Part shown: positions 17,021-25,538 of the stretch, piece after piece | Position numbering within the stretch: position 1 is the stretch's first letter | How the letters are laid out: each line of letters begins with the position of its first letter | Assembly: GCA_944368775.1 (NCBI GenBank) | Contig: CALVXB010000005.1 | Coordinates: 1 to 64,000 of the forward strand | Length of the DNA: 64,000 nucleotides | Direction of reading: 5' to 3' | Source: an uncultured Clostridia bacterium | Lineage (GTDB): Bacteria > Bacillota > Clostridia > Christensenellales > Borkfalkiaceae | Position numbers and translations under genes: made by a program | The notes under the pieces: model-generated | The model's database searches: none | What the model saw: only the letters and a program-made list of their open reading frames with translations | Told to the model about the DNA's origin: nothing

Positions 17021-17692
17021 ATGGAAATGTTGGTAACAAAGTTCTCAAAAGGTAAGTATCGCAACGAAGGCGATTTATTTAATGAGCCTATCTCCAATGA
17101 GAACGTCAAACTCATGGGCGAAATGATAGCGTTGCAGGCATTACGTACCGTAAAGAAGTTCGATATGAAAGTTGCAGACAGACTGTATATCGGCCTCATC
17201 AAAGACCTGCACCACATGGGAGAGATAGATTATATCGTATCGGACGGTTATGATGTTGCCCAGACTGCTATCTGTTTTCTGTATCAATTCGCAGGCAGAA
17301 AGGTATCGGAGATTTACGGCAAAGACCGTAAGGGCAAAGAAATCACTATCAAACTTGCGTGCTACCGAGAAGTAGACCACTTTATCAATCTTCTTCGCAA
17401 CAGAACGGACAGGTGCGGAACTGTCGTTGAGTCCATAGATTTTACGGACTATAAGGCTCTTCCTATGGATCTCGTCAACTGCTTTGAGCAGGAACAGACC
17501 GATTACACGAAATACGATGAGCTTGTAGGAGCGTTGCAGTTATCCGCTTTGGAACTTGCCATTCTGAACTGCTACATGAACGGAATGGTACAATCAGAAG
17601 TCTGCGCAGAACTTGGTATCGGCAGAGGCAGGATCAACAGCAGAAAAGCAAGTATCCGCCAGAGATACTATTCGCTCTATGGTTCTTATTAA
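17021..17692 (+). CDS. Sigma-like HTH protein of the mobile element
   Basis: A 223-residue protein. The last 60 residues resemble sigma-70 region 4: LSALELAILNCYMNGMVQSE followed by VCAELGIGRGRINSRKASIR, a helix-turn-helix for DNA binding. The first part is mostly helical without a clear domain. Proteins of this kind often accompany serine recombinases on Clostridia elements and may control element gene expression; whether it binds RNA polymerase is not known. The ATG at 17021 is preceded by GAGGTG. A terminator follows within 30 bases. Confidence 0.65.
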   Translation: MEMLVTKFSKGKYRNEGDLFNEPISNENVKLMGEMIALQALRTVKKFDMKVADRLYIGLIKDLHHMGEIDYIVSDGYDVAQTAICFLYQFAGRKVSEIYGKDRKGKEITIKLACYREVDHFINLLRNRTDRCGTVVESIDFTDYKALPMDLVNCFEQEQTDYTKYDELVGALQLSALELAILNCYMNGMVQSEVCAELGIGRGRINSRKASIRQRYYSLYGSY

Positions 17693-17721
17693 GTGTGATA
17701 TATAACTTCATTTAATAAAAC

Positions 17722-17755
17722 AAAAGCCGTGGTGACGATCACGGCTTTCGTTTTG
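17722..17755 (+). terminator. Rho-independent terminator
   Basis: The stem AAAGCCGTG / CACGGCTTT is followed by CGTTTT, after the sigma-like gene. Confidence 0.8.
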
Positions 17756-17830
17756 CAAAATAGACTGTCCAATATATATTCAATTTTAGTAGTAATGCTT
17801 GGTTATTTTTTATGACTATAAGATACGTCC

Positions 17831-17859
17831 CAAAAAGCGTACATAAGATGTTGTATAAT
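17831..17859 (+). promoter_or_regulatory. Promoter of the element FtsH-like gene
   Basis: CAAAAAGCGTACATAA begins 17 bp plus one hexamer before TATAAT (17854-17859), identical in layout to 14742-14770. This conservation in otherwise diverged sequence suggests a shared regulator. Confidence 0.6.
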
Positions 17860-17891
17860 GTACTCGAAAATCAACAAAAGAGAGGTCTTTT

Positions 17892-19169
17892 ATGAGTGCA
17901 TTCGACAAAGTTATCGGCTATGAAAAAGAGAAGGAAGAACTGTACCAGCTGTGCGACATGGCGAAAAATCCGGAAAAATACGCGGCTTTGGGCGTAAAAC
18001 TTCCGCGCGGTATTTTGTTGTACGGCGTGCCGGGCGTGGGTAAAACCTTGATGGCAACGGCTCTCCTCGATGAGATGGATAATGGCAGAAAACGCTATGT
18101 TCTCCGCAAGGACAAAGCCATCGAAGAGTTTGTGGAAAGCATTTCCAAAACCTTTCAGGAAGCTAAGGAGAATGCTCCATCCGTCATCTTTCTCGATGAC
18201 CTCGATAAGTTCGCCTCGGACAGCGATTCGCGCAATCCGGAAGAGCTTATTGCTGTACAGTCCGGTATTGATGAAGTGAAAGGCGCTGACGTATTTGTCG
18301 TTGCTACTGCTAACGACGTGCGTATACTGCCTTATTCGTTGCGTCGTCCCGGTAGATTCGATCGCATTCTCGAGATTTGCCCGCCCAACCGCAGAGAAGC
18401 GGTGGAGATCGTGCGCCATTATCTGAAAGGGAAAAAAGTTGCAGGCGATGTCACCGCCGAGAGCGTAGCGCGGCTGATGGACGGTAATTCCTGCGCCGCA
18501 CTGGAGAGTGTTCTCAATGAGGCCGGAATCTATGCTGGGTATGAAAATCAAACGGAAATCAGGCGCGAGCATATCGTAAGGGCAGTGCTTCGGGACATCT
18601 TCGAGGCGGACGAATCCGTCAACGAAATATCTGTTGCTGCAAAAGAGGAGGTCGCCTTTCACGAGGCGGGACACGCCGTGGCGGCGCTTGCGTTTGACCC
18701 CGAAGGCGTTGGGCTCATTTCCATTCGGCCGAGCAAGAGTGATGCGCGCGGCGTTGTGCAGATTTTCAAGAGCGAAGATTACTGCGGGTCTTACGATAAA
18801 ATGCATGAGCGCGTCATCGCTTTACTTGCGGGAAGGGCGGCAGTCGAACTCAAATACGGCCGACTCGACGTGGGAGCCGCTTCCGACATTGACCGCGCGT
18901 CTGCCATTGTGCAGCGGTTTATCGTCGATTACGCGGCGAGCGGTTTTGCGTTGTTCCATCACGATAATCACGACGGTATCAGTTCGTGCAATCAGGAAGA
19001 CGGCATCACGGCGGAACGAAGCGCCATGCTTTCCCGTTGCTATGAAGAGGCGAAAGACGTTCTCCGCAAGAATTGGGCGTTTGTCGAGAAACTCGCTGCG
19101 GCGCTCGTCGAACGGGATACGCTCGTGTTTGAAGAGATTGCCGAACTCCGCAAAGAAATTGTTGCATAA
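17892..19169 (+). CDS. Soluble FtsH-like AAA+ ATPase/M41 protease, element copy
   Basis: A 425-residue paralogue of the gene at 14803. Walker A is GVPGVGKT (45-52), Walker B VIFLDDLDKF (again Asp-Asp), with LRRPGRF, a zinc site HEAGH (257-261) and Asp332 in GAASDIDRA. There is no membrane segment. The N-terminal half is nearly the same as the GC-rich copy (VIGYEKEK, PEKYAALGVKLPRG), whereas codon use and GC are lower. It should be an ATP-driven protease for soluble proteins. GAGAGGTC precedes the ATG. The phosphatase follows 88 bases later with its own promoter. Confidence 0.85.
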   Translation: MSAFDKVIGYEKEKEELYQLCDMAKNPEKYAALGVKLPRGILLYGVPGVGKTLMATALLDEMDNGRKRYVLRKDKAIEEFVESISKTFQEAKENAPSVIFLDDLDKFASDSDSRNPEELIAVQSGIDEVKGADVFVVATANDVRILPYSLRRPGRFDRILEICPPNRREAVEIVRHYLKGKKVAGDVTAESVARLMDGNSCAALESVLNEAGIYAGYENQTEIRREHIVRAVLRDIFEADESVNEISVAAKEEVAFHEAGHAVAALAFDPEGVGLISIRPSKSDARGVVQIFKSEDYCGSYDKMHERVIALLAGRAAVELKYGRLDVGAASDIDRASAIVQRFIVDYAASGFALFHHDNHDGISSCNQEDGITAERSAMLSRCYEEAKDVLRKNWAFVEKLAAALVERDTLVFEEIAELRKEIVA

Positions 19170-19222
19170 AGGGCGGCGGCGCACAAACTGTGCGCCGCCT
19201 TTCGGCAAAATTCGGCAAAGTA

Positions 19223-19251
19223 TTGTTTTAATCTGCTTTGTGTGGTATAAT
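19223..19251 (+). promoter_or_regulatory. Sigma-A promoter giving a leaderless phosphatase mRNA (element copy)
   Basis: TTGTTT (19223-19228), 17 bp, TATAAT (19246-19251), then 6 bases to the ATG at 19258. AAAATTCGGCAAAGTATTG is shared with the promoter at 11932-11960. Confidence 0.78.
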
Positions 19252-19257
19252 TGAACC

Positions 19258-19941
19258 ATGGATTATTGCGTTTCCGATATTCACGGTTATTACGAGTTGT
19301 TTTGTCGTTTGCTGGACAAAATCAGATTCGGCGGCGGGGATAAGCTGTATGTGCTCGGGGATGTCATCGACAAAGGGCCGGATAGTATCCGCTTGGCAAA
19401 GCTGTTGTTTTCCATGTCGAACGTCTATTGCATTGCGGGCAATCACGAGTATGATTTTTTGAAGTATTACCGTGCCATGATGCGGCAGACTGAAGATTAC
19501 GATTGGGTATTGGAGAAGCTGCGCGGTTATTTTATAGATGGAAAATTGCTCGATTGGGAAACGGTGGACAAATTCGATTTGCTTCCCTTTTATATAGAAA
19601 CAAATGAGTTTATTGGTGTACATGCGGGTGTACCTTTTCGGGACGGAATGTTATTACCGCCGGAAGATGCTCGTCCCGAACGGCTTGTATATGACCGCGT
19701 TTTCAAAGAATCAAATGTTTTGCCGAAGGGAGAAAAATGTATTCTGTACGGGCACACACCCGTTCGGTATCTGACGGGTAAAGATAAAATTTTGCTCTAT
19801 CCGCGGGTTGGTACGGCGAAGGACAGCCAAAACATTGCCGACTATTGCAAAGTACATTTAGATACGGGCGTTGCTTTAAGCGGCGTTTTGGGATGTTTTG
19901 CTGTCAATAACTGTCAGTGCTTTTATGTAAATGAGCGATAA
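19258..19941 (+). CDS. PPP-family metallophosphatase, element copy
   Basis: A 227-residue relative of the phosphatase at 11967. All metal motifs are kept: DIH (7-9), GDVIDKG (34-40), GNHE (61-64) and GHTPVRY. Residue identity is high through the first 70 positions. No Shine-Dalgarno sequence precedes the ATG, in line with the leaderless promoter. The next gene begins 59 bases after the stop and has its own promoter overlapping this gene's end. The substrate is unknown. Retention of two intact copies argues that this activity matters to the accessory system. Confidence 0.87.
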   Translation: MDYCVSDIHGYYELFCRLLDKIRFGGGDKLYVLGDVIDKGPDSIRLAKLLFSMSNVYCIAGNHEYDFLKYYRAMMRQTEDYDWVLEKLRGYFIDGKLLDWETVDKFDLLPFYIETNEFIGVHAGVPFRDGMLLPPEDARPERLVYDRVFKESNVLPKGEKCILYGHTPVRYLTGKDKILLYPRVGTAKDSQNIADYCKVHLDTGVALSGVLGCFAVNNCQCFYVNER

Positions 19942-19943
19942 AG

Positions 19944-19972
19944 TTGTTTTTATGCGTCAGATATGGTACAAT
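19944..19972 (+). promoter_or_regulatory. Sigma-A promoter for the DUF2779 gene
   Basis: TTGTTT (19944-19949), 17 bp, TACAAT (19967-19972). It lies 28 bases before the ATG at 20001, which has a GGAGG site. Confidence 0.7.
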
Positions 19973-20000
19973 AGATTTGGAATTTACGGAGGAAACATTG

Positions 20001-21497
20001 ATGAATTTATCAAAAAGCAAATATACGCGCTTCTGCCAATGCCCGAAAATGCTGTGGCTGGATACATACCGCCCCGAACTAGCCGTTCAAGATCCCGCAC
20101 TTCAACGCCGTTTTCAGGAGGGCAACGAAGTCGGCGATTTAGCCATGGGATTACTCGGCGATTTTGTGGAAACTACCGCCTATACCGCCGAAGGCAAACT
20201 TGATATTCCCGTCATGCTTAAAAACACGAAAAAGTATTTGATTGAGGGGAAAGAAAACATCTGTGAGGCGGCTTTCACTAAAAACGGGTGCTACTGCGCC
20301 GTCGATATCCTGCATAAAACGGAAGGCGGGTACGAGATTTATGAAGTTAAATCGAGTACGGATATTCACGATGTTTATCTATGGGACGTAGCGTATCAGC
20401 GCTGGGTCTTGGAACAGAGCGAGCTGAAAATCGTACATACATATATCGTTTATATTAACAACAAGTACGTGCGGCAAGGGAATATCGACGTCCATAAGCT
20501 GTTCGCAGTAAAAGATGTTTCGGAAGAGATATTGCCTTATTACGACGAAGTTGCGGCAAATACCGCCCGCGCCAAAGAATATATTACACAGAAAAACGAG
20601 CCGGAATCGGAACTCGGGGAGCAGTGCTTTGCGCCTTATGAGTGTGCCTATTGGCAGTATTGCGCGCGCGATCTTCCGTCGCCGAACGTGCTCGATTTGT
20701 ATCGTATTTCCGCAAAGAAGGCGTTCGGGTATATGGAAGAGGGTATCGTCACTTTCGACGACGCCATAAAGAGAGGTATTCCTATGAACGCAACGCAGCG
20801 ACGGCAGGTGGAGTTTGAACAATTGCAGTTGCCCACACATATCGACCGTTTGGGCATCAAGAGTTTTCTCGATACCCTTTGGTTCCCGCTGTATTTTTTG
20901 GATTTTGAAACTTTTCAAACATGTATTCCCATGTACGACGGCATCAAACCATATCAGCAGGTGCCGTTCCAATATTCGCTGCACTATCTCGAACAGGACG
21001 GGGAGAAACTCGAACATAAAGAATTTTTGGCGGACGAAAATTTCGATCCGCGCCGTGTCCTTGCCGAGCGGCTGGTAGCGGATATTCCGACGGACGCCTG
21101 TGTTTTGGCGTACAACAAGGTGTTCGAGTGTACTCGCCTCAAGGAACTTGCTGAAACTTTTCCCGACCTTTCCGAGCACCTTCTTGCTATTCGCGACAAC
21201 ATCCGCGACCTTTTGGATGTATTCCGCGATGGGTTCGTGTACGACCGCGCGATGGAGGGGAGTTTTTCCATAAAGAAGGTACTGCCTGCGCTCTTTCCGA
21301 ACGACCCGAACCTCGATTATCACAATTTGGCGGACGTACATAACGGCGGCGAAGCGACGGATACCTATCTGGCGCTGCGCAGCATGGAACAGGCAGAGCG
21401 CGGTAAACTCCGACAGAGCCTTTTGGCGTATTGCGGCTTGGACACCCTCGCCATGGTCATGCTTTGGCAGAGATTGCGGGAGTTTTGCCACACTTGA
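20001..21497 (+). CDS. DUF2779-type protein: Cas4/RecB-like nuclease fused to an RNase H-like exonuclease domain
   Basis: A 498-residue protein. The N-terminal part resembles Cas4/RecB iron-sulfur nucleases: Cys12/Cys14 in KYTRFCQCPKMLW, the nuclease motif YEIYEVKSST (Glu115, Lys117), and a second Cys group at 209, 215 and 221 to hold a 4Fe-4S cluster. The C-terminal part (about 290-498) starts with YFLDFETF (Asp301, Glu303), the first motif of DEDD exonucleases, and ends LLAYCGLDTLAMVMLW. This is the DUF2779 arrangement, probably a DNA-processing enzyme. No Cas1, Cas2 or CRISPR repeats are present. It starts a run of closely spaced genes through 25.4 kb. Confidence 0.82.
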   Translation: MNLSKSKYTRFCQCPKMLWLDTYRPELAVQDPALQRRFQEGNEVGDLAMGLLGDFVETTAYTAEGKLDIPVMLKNTKKYLIEGKENICEAAFTKNGCYCAVDILHKTEGGYEIYEVKSSTDIHDVYLWDVAYQRWVLEQSELKIVHTYIVYINNKYVRQGNIDVHKLFAVKDVSEEILPYYDEVAANTARAKEYITQKNEPESELGEQCFAPYECAYWQYCARDLPSPNVLDLYRISAKKAFGYMEEGIVTFDDAIKRGIPMNATQRRQVEFEQLQLPTHIDRLGIKSFLDTLWFPLYFLDFETFQTCIPMYDGIKPYQQVPFQYSLHYLEQDGEKLEHKEFLADENFDPRRVLAERLVADIPTDACVLAYNKVFECTRLKELAETFPDLSEHLLAIRDNIRDLLDVFRDGFVYDRAMEGSFSIKKVLPALFPNDPNLDYHNLADVHNGGEATDTYLALRSMEQAERGKLRQSLLAYCGLDTLAMVMLWQRLREFCHT

Positions 21498-21550
21498 ATT
21501 TTTTTGCTTTGGTGGAGAAAAGTAAATTTATACGAAAGGAGAAGATAATT

Positions 21551-23014
21551 ATGAATAAATCTGAAAGGAAAGTAATCTTAAACAAAGTTTTCCCAAATGC
21601 TTCATATATGATAAAAAATGGTGATAATATAGGACACGAAACAGTTAATCTTTTTAAATCAAATGGTGGATATTATATTCATTTGAACCCAAATGGTACT
21701 TATAACGGAAAGGATCCAGTTGATGTGTTAAATTTATCTTATGTTGGTATCGGCTTATATCAAGTAGTATCAAAAGCTGTAAATTGTAAAAAATTTGATG
21801 GTGCAGACATCATTGGGCGGGATAAGGGGGAAATACGTTATAAGAAACAGACAGAAGAGATTTATTATGGTTATTATGAAAAATCAAAGCAAGGTATACC
21901 TGTATGTAAATATTTTGAAAATAATGTAACCATGCAGGGAAAAGAAGAAAAGGATTTATTTGTTACGTTTACGTGCGATGGTATATATGAAGCCAAACAG
22001 CCGATTTATGTTGCCTTCAGTGAAAGTAAACGATATGACGATGACAGTATAAAAAATATTTACCTATTAAATGACAAAAAAGCTTGGCATTCTGCTTGTA
22101 GAATGGTAAATATAGAAGGAGATGATTTAAAAAAACTGCAAAGTATGGTTTGCGACAATACCTTATGGGAGACGAATCCGCTCCCCTCTTTTGAGGAGCG
22201 GTACATGAAATTAAAGAAGAAAAGTCAAAAGGAAGAGGAAAATTATTTTTCTTTTTTAGGAGTGGATAAACAGGAATTACAATATTCGAATGCGTTGATA
22301 AAAATTTTGAAGTTTAAACCGCAGTTTCTTTCCGATTTTTTAAAGAAGTTGTCAAATAAGGATTGTGAAAACAATGATTTTGACATATTAAGAGAGGAAA
22401 AAAGCATTGATTTACTTTTTCGTGATCTCGATAAAGAAAATGGAAAGATTTTTATTATAGAAAATAAAATAGATGCAAGTGTCACTCTTTCTGAATACGG
22501 AATGAAATTGGAAGAGCAGGTCGAAAAATGGATTAGGAAAATTGACAACATTAAAAAAGATGCTCCCCTAAATAAAGAACAGGGGAAATTAAAAGATGAT
22601 ATTTTTAAGTTGGTCGGGAGTAGCAAGGGAAAAGAGGCATCGCAACTTAGCAAGTATTATGTTGTTGCCGTATATTGGGCATTGAAAGCCGGTTGGTGTG
22701 AAAATAAAATAAAGGAAGATATTTGTTGTTATTTCCTTTGCCCTGAATATCATCGGTTTAATTATAAAACTAAAAATGGAAGACTTGATATAAATCTCGC
22801 TTTATCGGAACAATATCAACTGACTACATATAAAGATATATTAAATATCTTCGATAATTTTTCATCAAACGGGTTGACAGATCATCAGAAATTTTTGTTA
22901 AACGATTTTATCTCTGCGATTTCAATGCTTGCGAAAGAACGGGATGATTCTATGGAATTAAAAATGATAAGATTATTTATCGAAAGATATGAAAAAATAA
23001 AAACGGAAGCGTAA
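21551..23014 (+). CDS. PD-(D/E)XK nuclease superfamily protein
   Basis: A 487-residue protein, distinctly AT-rich compared with its neighbours, suggesting recent separate acquisition. The middle shows the PD-(D/E)XK core: SIDLLF with Asp287, then KIFIIENKIDAS with Glu304 and Lys306, followed by helical segments typical of this fold. The first 230 residues are of unknown function, rich in Lys and Tyr. It may cut DNA or be a restriction-like defence effector. GAAAGGAGAAG precedes the ATG. The WYL regulator begins 10 bases after its stop, so the two are probably co-expressed. Confidence 0.72.
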   Translation: MNKSERKVILNKVFPNASYMIKNGDNIGHETVNLFKSNGGYYIHLNPNGTYNGKDPVDVLNLSYVGIGLYQVVSKAVNCKKFDGADIIGRDKGEIRYKKQTEEIYYGYYEKSKQGIPVCKYFENNVTMQGKEEKDLFVTFTCDGIYEAKQPIYVAFSESKRYDDDSIKNIYLLNDKKAWHSACRMVNIEGDDLKKLQSMVCDNTLWETNPLPSFEERYMKLKKKSQKEEENYFSFLGVDKQELQYSNALIKILKFKPQFLSDFLKKLSNKDCENNDFDILREEKSIDLLFRDLDKENGKIFIIENKIDASVTLSEYGMKLEEQVEKWIRKIDNIKKDAPLNKEQGKLKDDIFKLVGSSKGKEASQLSKYYVVAVYWALKAGWCENKIKEDICCYFLCPEYHRFNYKTKNGRLDINLALSEQYQLTTYKDILNIFDNFSSNGLTDHQKFLLNDFISAISMLAKERDDSMELKMIRLFIERYEKIKTEA

Positions 23015-23024
23015 AGCCACACTC

Positions 23025-24005
23025 ATGAAAAACTCATTTGAACCGACAAAGTTGGCGCTGGTGCGCATTTTGCAGATTTTAGAACAATACAGCGATTTCG
23101 ATCATCCGCTCAAACAGCAGGATATCATCGACTATCTTTACAAAGATTACGGCATTGTCATCGAGCGAAAGGCGGTCGGGCGCAATTTATCGCTGTTGAA
23201 AGAGGCGGGGTACGACATTGCCTCCGACCGAAGGGGCAGCTATCTTGCCGAGCGCCTGTTTGATGATTCCGAGCTTCGCATGCTTATAGACGGCGTGCTG
23301 GCGAGCCGTCATATCACTGCCAAGCATTCCAAAGAACTCATCGAGCGGCTTTGCTCGCTCTCCAACAAGTATTTTCGTTCGCACGTTAAAAACATCTGGT
23401 CGGTGAATGAATGGAGCAAGACGGACAACCAGGCCCTGTTTTACAATATCGAGATCATTGACACGGCGATCGAGAAGAAGAAGCAGATCGCGTTTAGTTA
23501 CAATAAGTACGGCGCGGACAAAAAGCTGCACAAGACGAGTGACCAGCGTGTCACGCCCTATCAAATGATTTTGCGCAATCAACGGTATTATCTGATCGCC
23601 TGCAACGAAAAGTGGAAAAATTTGGGGCATTACCGCCTTGACCGCATTACAGATATCCGCTTGACGGACGAGCCGGCAACGCCGCTGCGTTCTTTGCCAG
23701 GGCATGAAAGCGGCATCGATTATAAGGAATATGCCACTTCGCTGCCGTATATGTTTACGGACAAGCCTGAACACGTCGAGTTTTTAGCAGACCCCGTCAT
23801 CATCGATCAGATCGTCGACTGGTTCGGTGACAACGCGCGCATACAATCGTGCGGCGATAAGCTGAAGGTATTCGTCAAAGCCAGCCCGAACGCAATGGAG
23901 TATTGGGCAATGCAGTACTTAAACTTTGTGGAAATTCTCTCGCCGGCCTCTCTTCGTTCGCGCATCGCGGCGAACTTGGAAGCGGCAAGGGAAAAGTATA
24001 ATTAA
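23025..24005 (+). CDS. WYL-domain transcriptional regulator
   Basis: A 326-residue protein. Residues 1-65 form a winged helix-turn-helix (QQDIIDYLYKDYGIVIERKAV), 140-215 a WYL domain (VTPYQMILRNQRYYLIACN), and 235-326 the WCX extension. WYL proteins sense ligands such as nucleic acids and control defence or DNA-damage genes, for example PafBC, BrxR and CapW. It is the only intact WYL gene in the window and is the best candidate to act on the palindromic promoters of this island; that link is inference. Its relative in the host locus was destroyed by the insertion. Confidence 0.88.
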   Translation: MKNSFEPTKLALVRILQILEQYSDFDHPLKQQDIIDYLYKDYGIVIERKAVGRNLSLLKEAGYDIASDRRGSYLAERLFDDSELRMLIDGVLASRHITAKHSKELIERLCSLSNKYFRSHVKNIWSVNEWSKTDNQALFYNIEIIDTAIEKKKQIAFSYNKYGADKKLHKTSDQRVTPYQMILRNQRYYLIACNEKWKNLGHYRLDRITDIRLTDEPATPLRSLPGHESGIDYKEYATSLPYMFTDKPEHVEFLADPVIIDQIVDWFGDNARIQSCGDKLKVFVKASPNAMEYWAMQYLNFVEILSPASLRSRIAANLEAAREKYN

Positions 24006-24016
24006 AAGCTTTGGAG
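23967..24016 (+). repeat. Direct repeat flanking the LRR gene, copy 1
   Basis: This is the last codons of the WYL gene plus downstream bases, starting GCGGCGAACTTGGAAGCGGC. A near-copy lies at 24778-24826. Confidence 0.75.
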
Positions 24017-24027
24017 ATACAAAGTTA

Positions 24028-24735
24028 ATGGAAAACGAAGATAAAATTTTAGATAAGATTACAGATTCATATTATACTGACTATACGATGATTACGGAGT
24101 ACATCATTCCTGTTGGCAAAACGATAATTGGGAATAGTGTGTTTTCTCATTGTATAGATTTGGAAAGACTATACATCCCTTGGTATGTGAAAAAGATTCC
24201 GGTGAGTAATTTTTTTGAAAAAAAACCTAATAAGCATTTTGGACATCATTATCAGGTTACTCTACAAATTTGCGGGGAAAAAGGCACGGCAGCAGAACAG
24301 TGCGCAAAAGATGCCGGCGTTCGCTTTTTTGAAACGGATAAATGGGTTCAAGGCAATATGTTGAAAGCATATTTTGGGCGTCAGGAAAATGTGAAAATTC
24401 CTGAGGGAATTGAGATCATACGTTATAAGGCGTTTCAATACGCTCCGCAAGTTGTAAGCGTTGAAATACCAAATACTGTAAAATATATTGAAAGCGAGGC
24501 TTTTATGGGATGTGAATTAAAAGAAGTGCGCATTCCTTTTGGGGTAATAGGCTTTGGAAGCAGAGTATTTAAAAATTGTAAAAATTTACAATGTGTAGTG
24601 TTTGAAAATGGTGACACTAAATTGGATGACGATTGTTTTTTAGGTTGTTCAGATACACTTGTTGTCAAAGCTCCTTCGGGCGGTTATGTTGAAAAATATG
24701 CTCAAAAGTACCAAGTAAAATTTGAAAGCATTTAG
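24028..24735 (+). CDS. BspA-type leucine-rich repeat protein
   Basis: A 235-residue protein without signal peptide. At least three LRR_5-type repeats are readable, for instance VKIPEGIEIIRYKAFQYAPQ, then VEIPNTVKYIESEAFMGC and VRIPFGVIGFGSRVFKNC. This fold binds other proteins. Cytosolic location is unusual for BspA-like repeats, which are commonly surface-exposed. The gene is flanked by a 50-bp direct repeat of the WYL 3' end, so it seems to have been inserted as a cassette between the WYL gene and 24837. The start ATG follows TTGGAG at 12 bases. Confidence 0.72.
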   Translation: MENEDKILDKITDSYYTDYTMITEYIIPVGKTIIGNSVFSHCIDLERLYIPWYVKKIPVSNFFEKKPNKHFGHHYQVTLQICGEKGTAAEQCAKDAGVRFFETDKWVQGNMLKAYFGRQENVKIPEGIEIIRYKAFQYAPQVVSVEIPNTVKYIESEAFMGCELKEVRIPFGVIGFGSRVFKNCKNLQCVVFENGDTKLDDDCFLGCSDTLVVKAPSGGYVEKYAQKYQVKFESI

Positions 24736-24777
24736 TTTATCGAAAGAAAAACGTAAATTTTCTTATACGCCTGTGTT

Positions 24778-24826
24778 GCGGCGAATTTGGAAGCGGCAAG
24801 GGAGAAATATAATTTAAATTTTGGAG
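24778..24826 (+). repeat. Direct repeat flanking the LRR gene, copy 2
   Basis: It starts GCGGCGAATTTGGAAGCGGC and keeps the WYL tail codons for NLEAAREKYN, but is not attached to a WYL gene. It marks a duplication or recombination scar. Confidence 0.75.
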
Positions 24827-24836
24827 GAATCATCTT

Positions 24837-25454
24837 ATGGCATCTTTGGTAATTAGTTATCCTATTCCGTCTGCTCTGCAATGGTGGTGCAACTTGGGAA
24901 AAGGTGTTGAGGCTTATTCAAGTATAATGGGTTATCTTGTACCTGGCGGAAAGGGGCCGTTGGACACTGATTTTCAAAAACTATGCAATGCATTTTTTCA
25001 AATACGTATGCCGGAGGAATGGAGAATACAATTTTATGATTTATTAAACGGCTATTGGAATAAAGGAATAAAACCAGATTTTAAAACAGTATTTGATGAT
25101 TTGTATAATAGGACGAGTAATCCGGGAACAAAAAGCACAGACAATGAATACGCATTACAATGTTCGTTTACAAGCAAAATGGTACATATGCTTAATCCAG
25201 ATTGTCCTATTTGGGATAGTAAAGTTATGGGGAAGTTGTCTTCGTTTTGCGGTAAATATAGTACAAGTTGGGATGACGAGACGAAATTGAAACAGGCTCC
25301 GTTAGTGTATAAAGGATTGATAGATTGGTATAGAGTTTATTTGTCTACAACAAATGCGGAAGATGTTATAGAGGAGTTTGATAAACATTTTTCGACTTAT
25401 GCTACGAAAATAACACCAACAAAGAAAATAGATTTTATGTTATGGAAACTTTGA
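24837..25454 (+). CDS. Hypothetical protein (205 aa)
   Basis: An AT-rich gene for a soluble, mostly helical protein. The segment MVHMLNPDCPIWDSKVMGKL recalls the helix-hairpin region of DNA glycosylase-like families, but no catalytic residues can be assigned. I do not recognise the family. TTTTGGAGGAATC gives a strong ribosome site. It lies at the end of the WYL/LRR run and is followed by a palindrome-type promoter for the next gene. Confidence 0.65.
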   Translation: MASLVISYPIPSALQWWCNLGKGVEAYSSIMGYLVPGGKGPLDTDFQKLCNAFFQIRMPEEWRIQFYDLLNGYWNKGIKPDFKTVFDDLYNRTSNPGTKSTDNEYALQCSFTSKMVHMLNPDCPIWDSKVMGKLSSFCGKYSTSWDDETKLKQAPLVYKGLIDWYRVYLSTTNAEDVIEEFDKHFSTYATKITPTKKIDFMLWKL

Positions 25455-25477
25455 AAATTGGATGTGTGATAAAGGAT

Positions 25478-25510
25478 GTACCGATTTTGGTGCGTCCTTT
25501 ATCGTATAAT
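25478..25510 (+). promoter_or_regulatory. Palindrome-N11-(-10) promoter for the CPCC gene
   Basis: GTACCGATTTTGGTGC (25478-25493), 11 bp, TATAAT (25505-25510). The stem extends with AAAGGA / TCCTTT, and G-T pairs appear where other copies have G-C or A-T. Confidence 0.75.
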
Positions 25511-25538
25511 AGAATAAAAATAACTTGGTGAGGTCGAA

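Noticed and set aside
20001..21497. CRISPR-Cas adaptation module suggested by Cas4-like cysteines
   Set aside because: The exonuclease-type C-terminal domain points to DUF2779, and no Cas1, Cas2 or direct-repeat array exists in the window.
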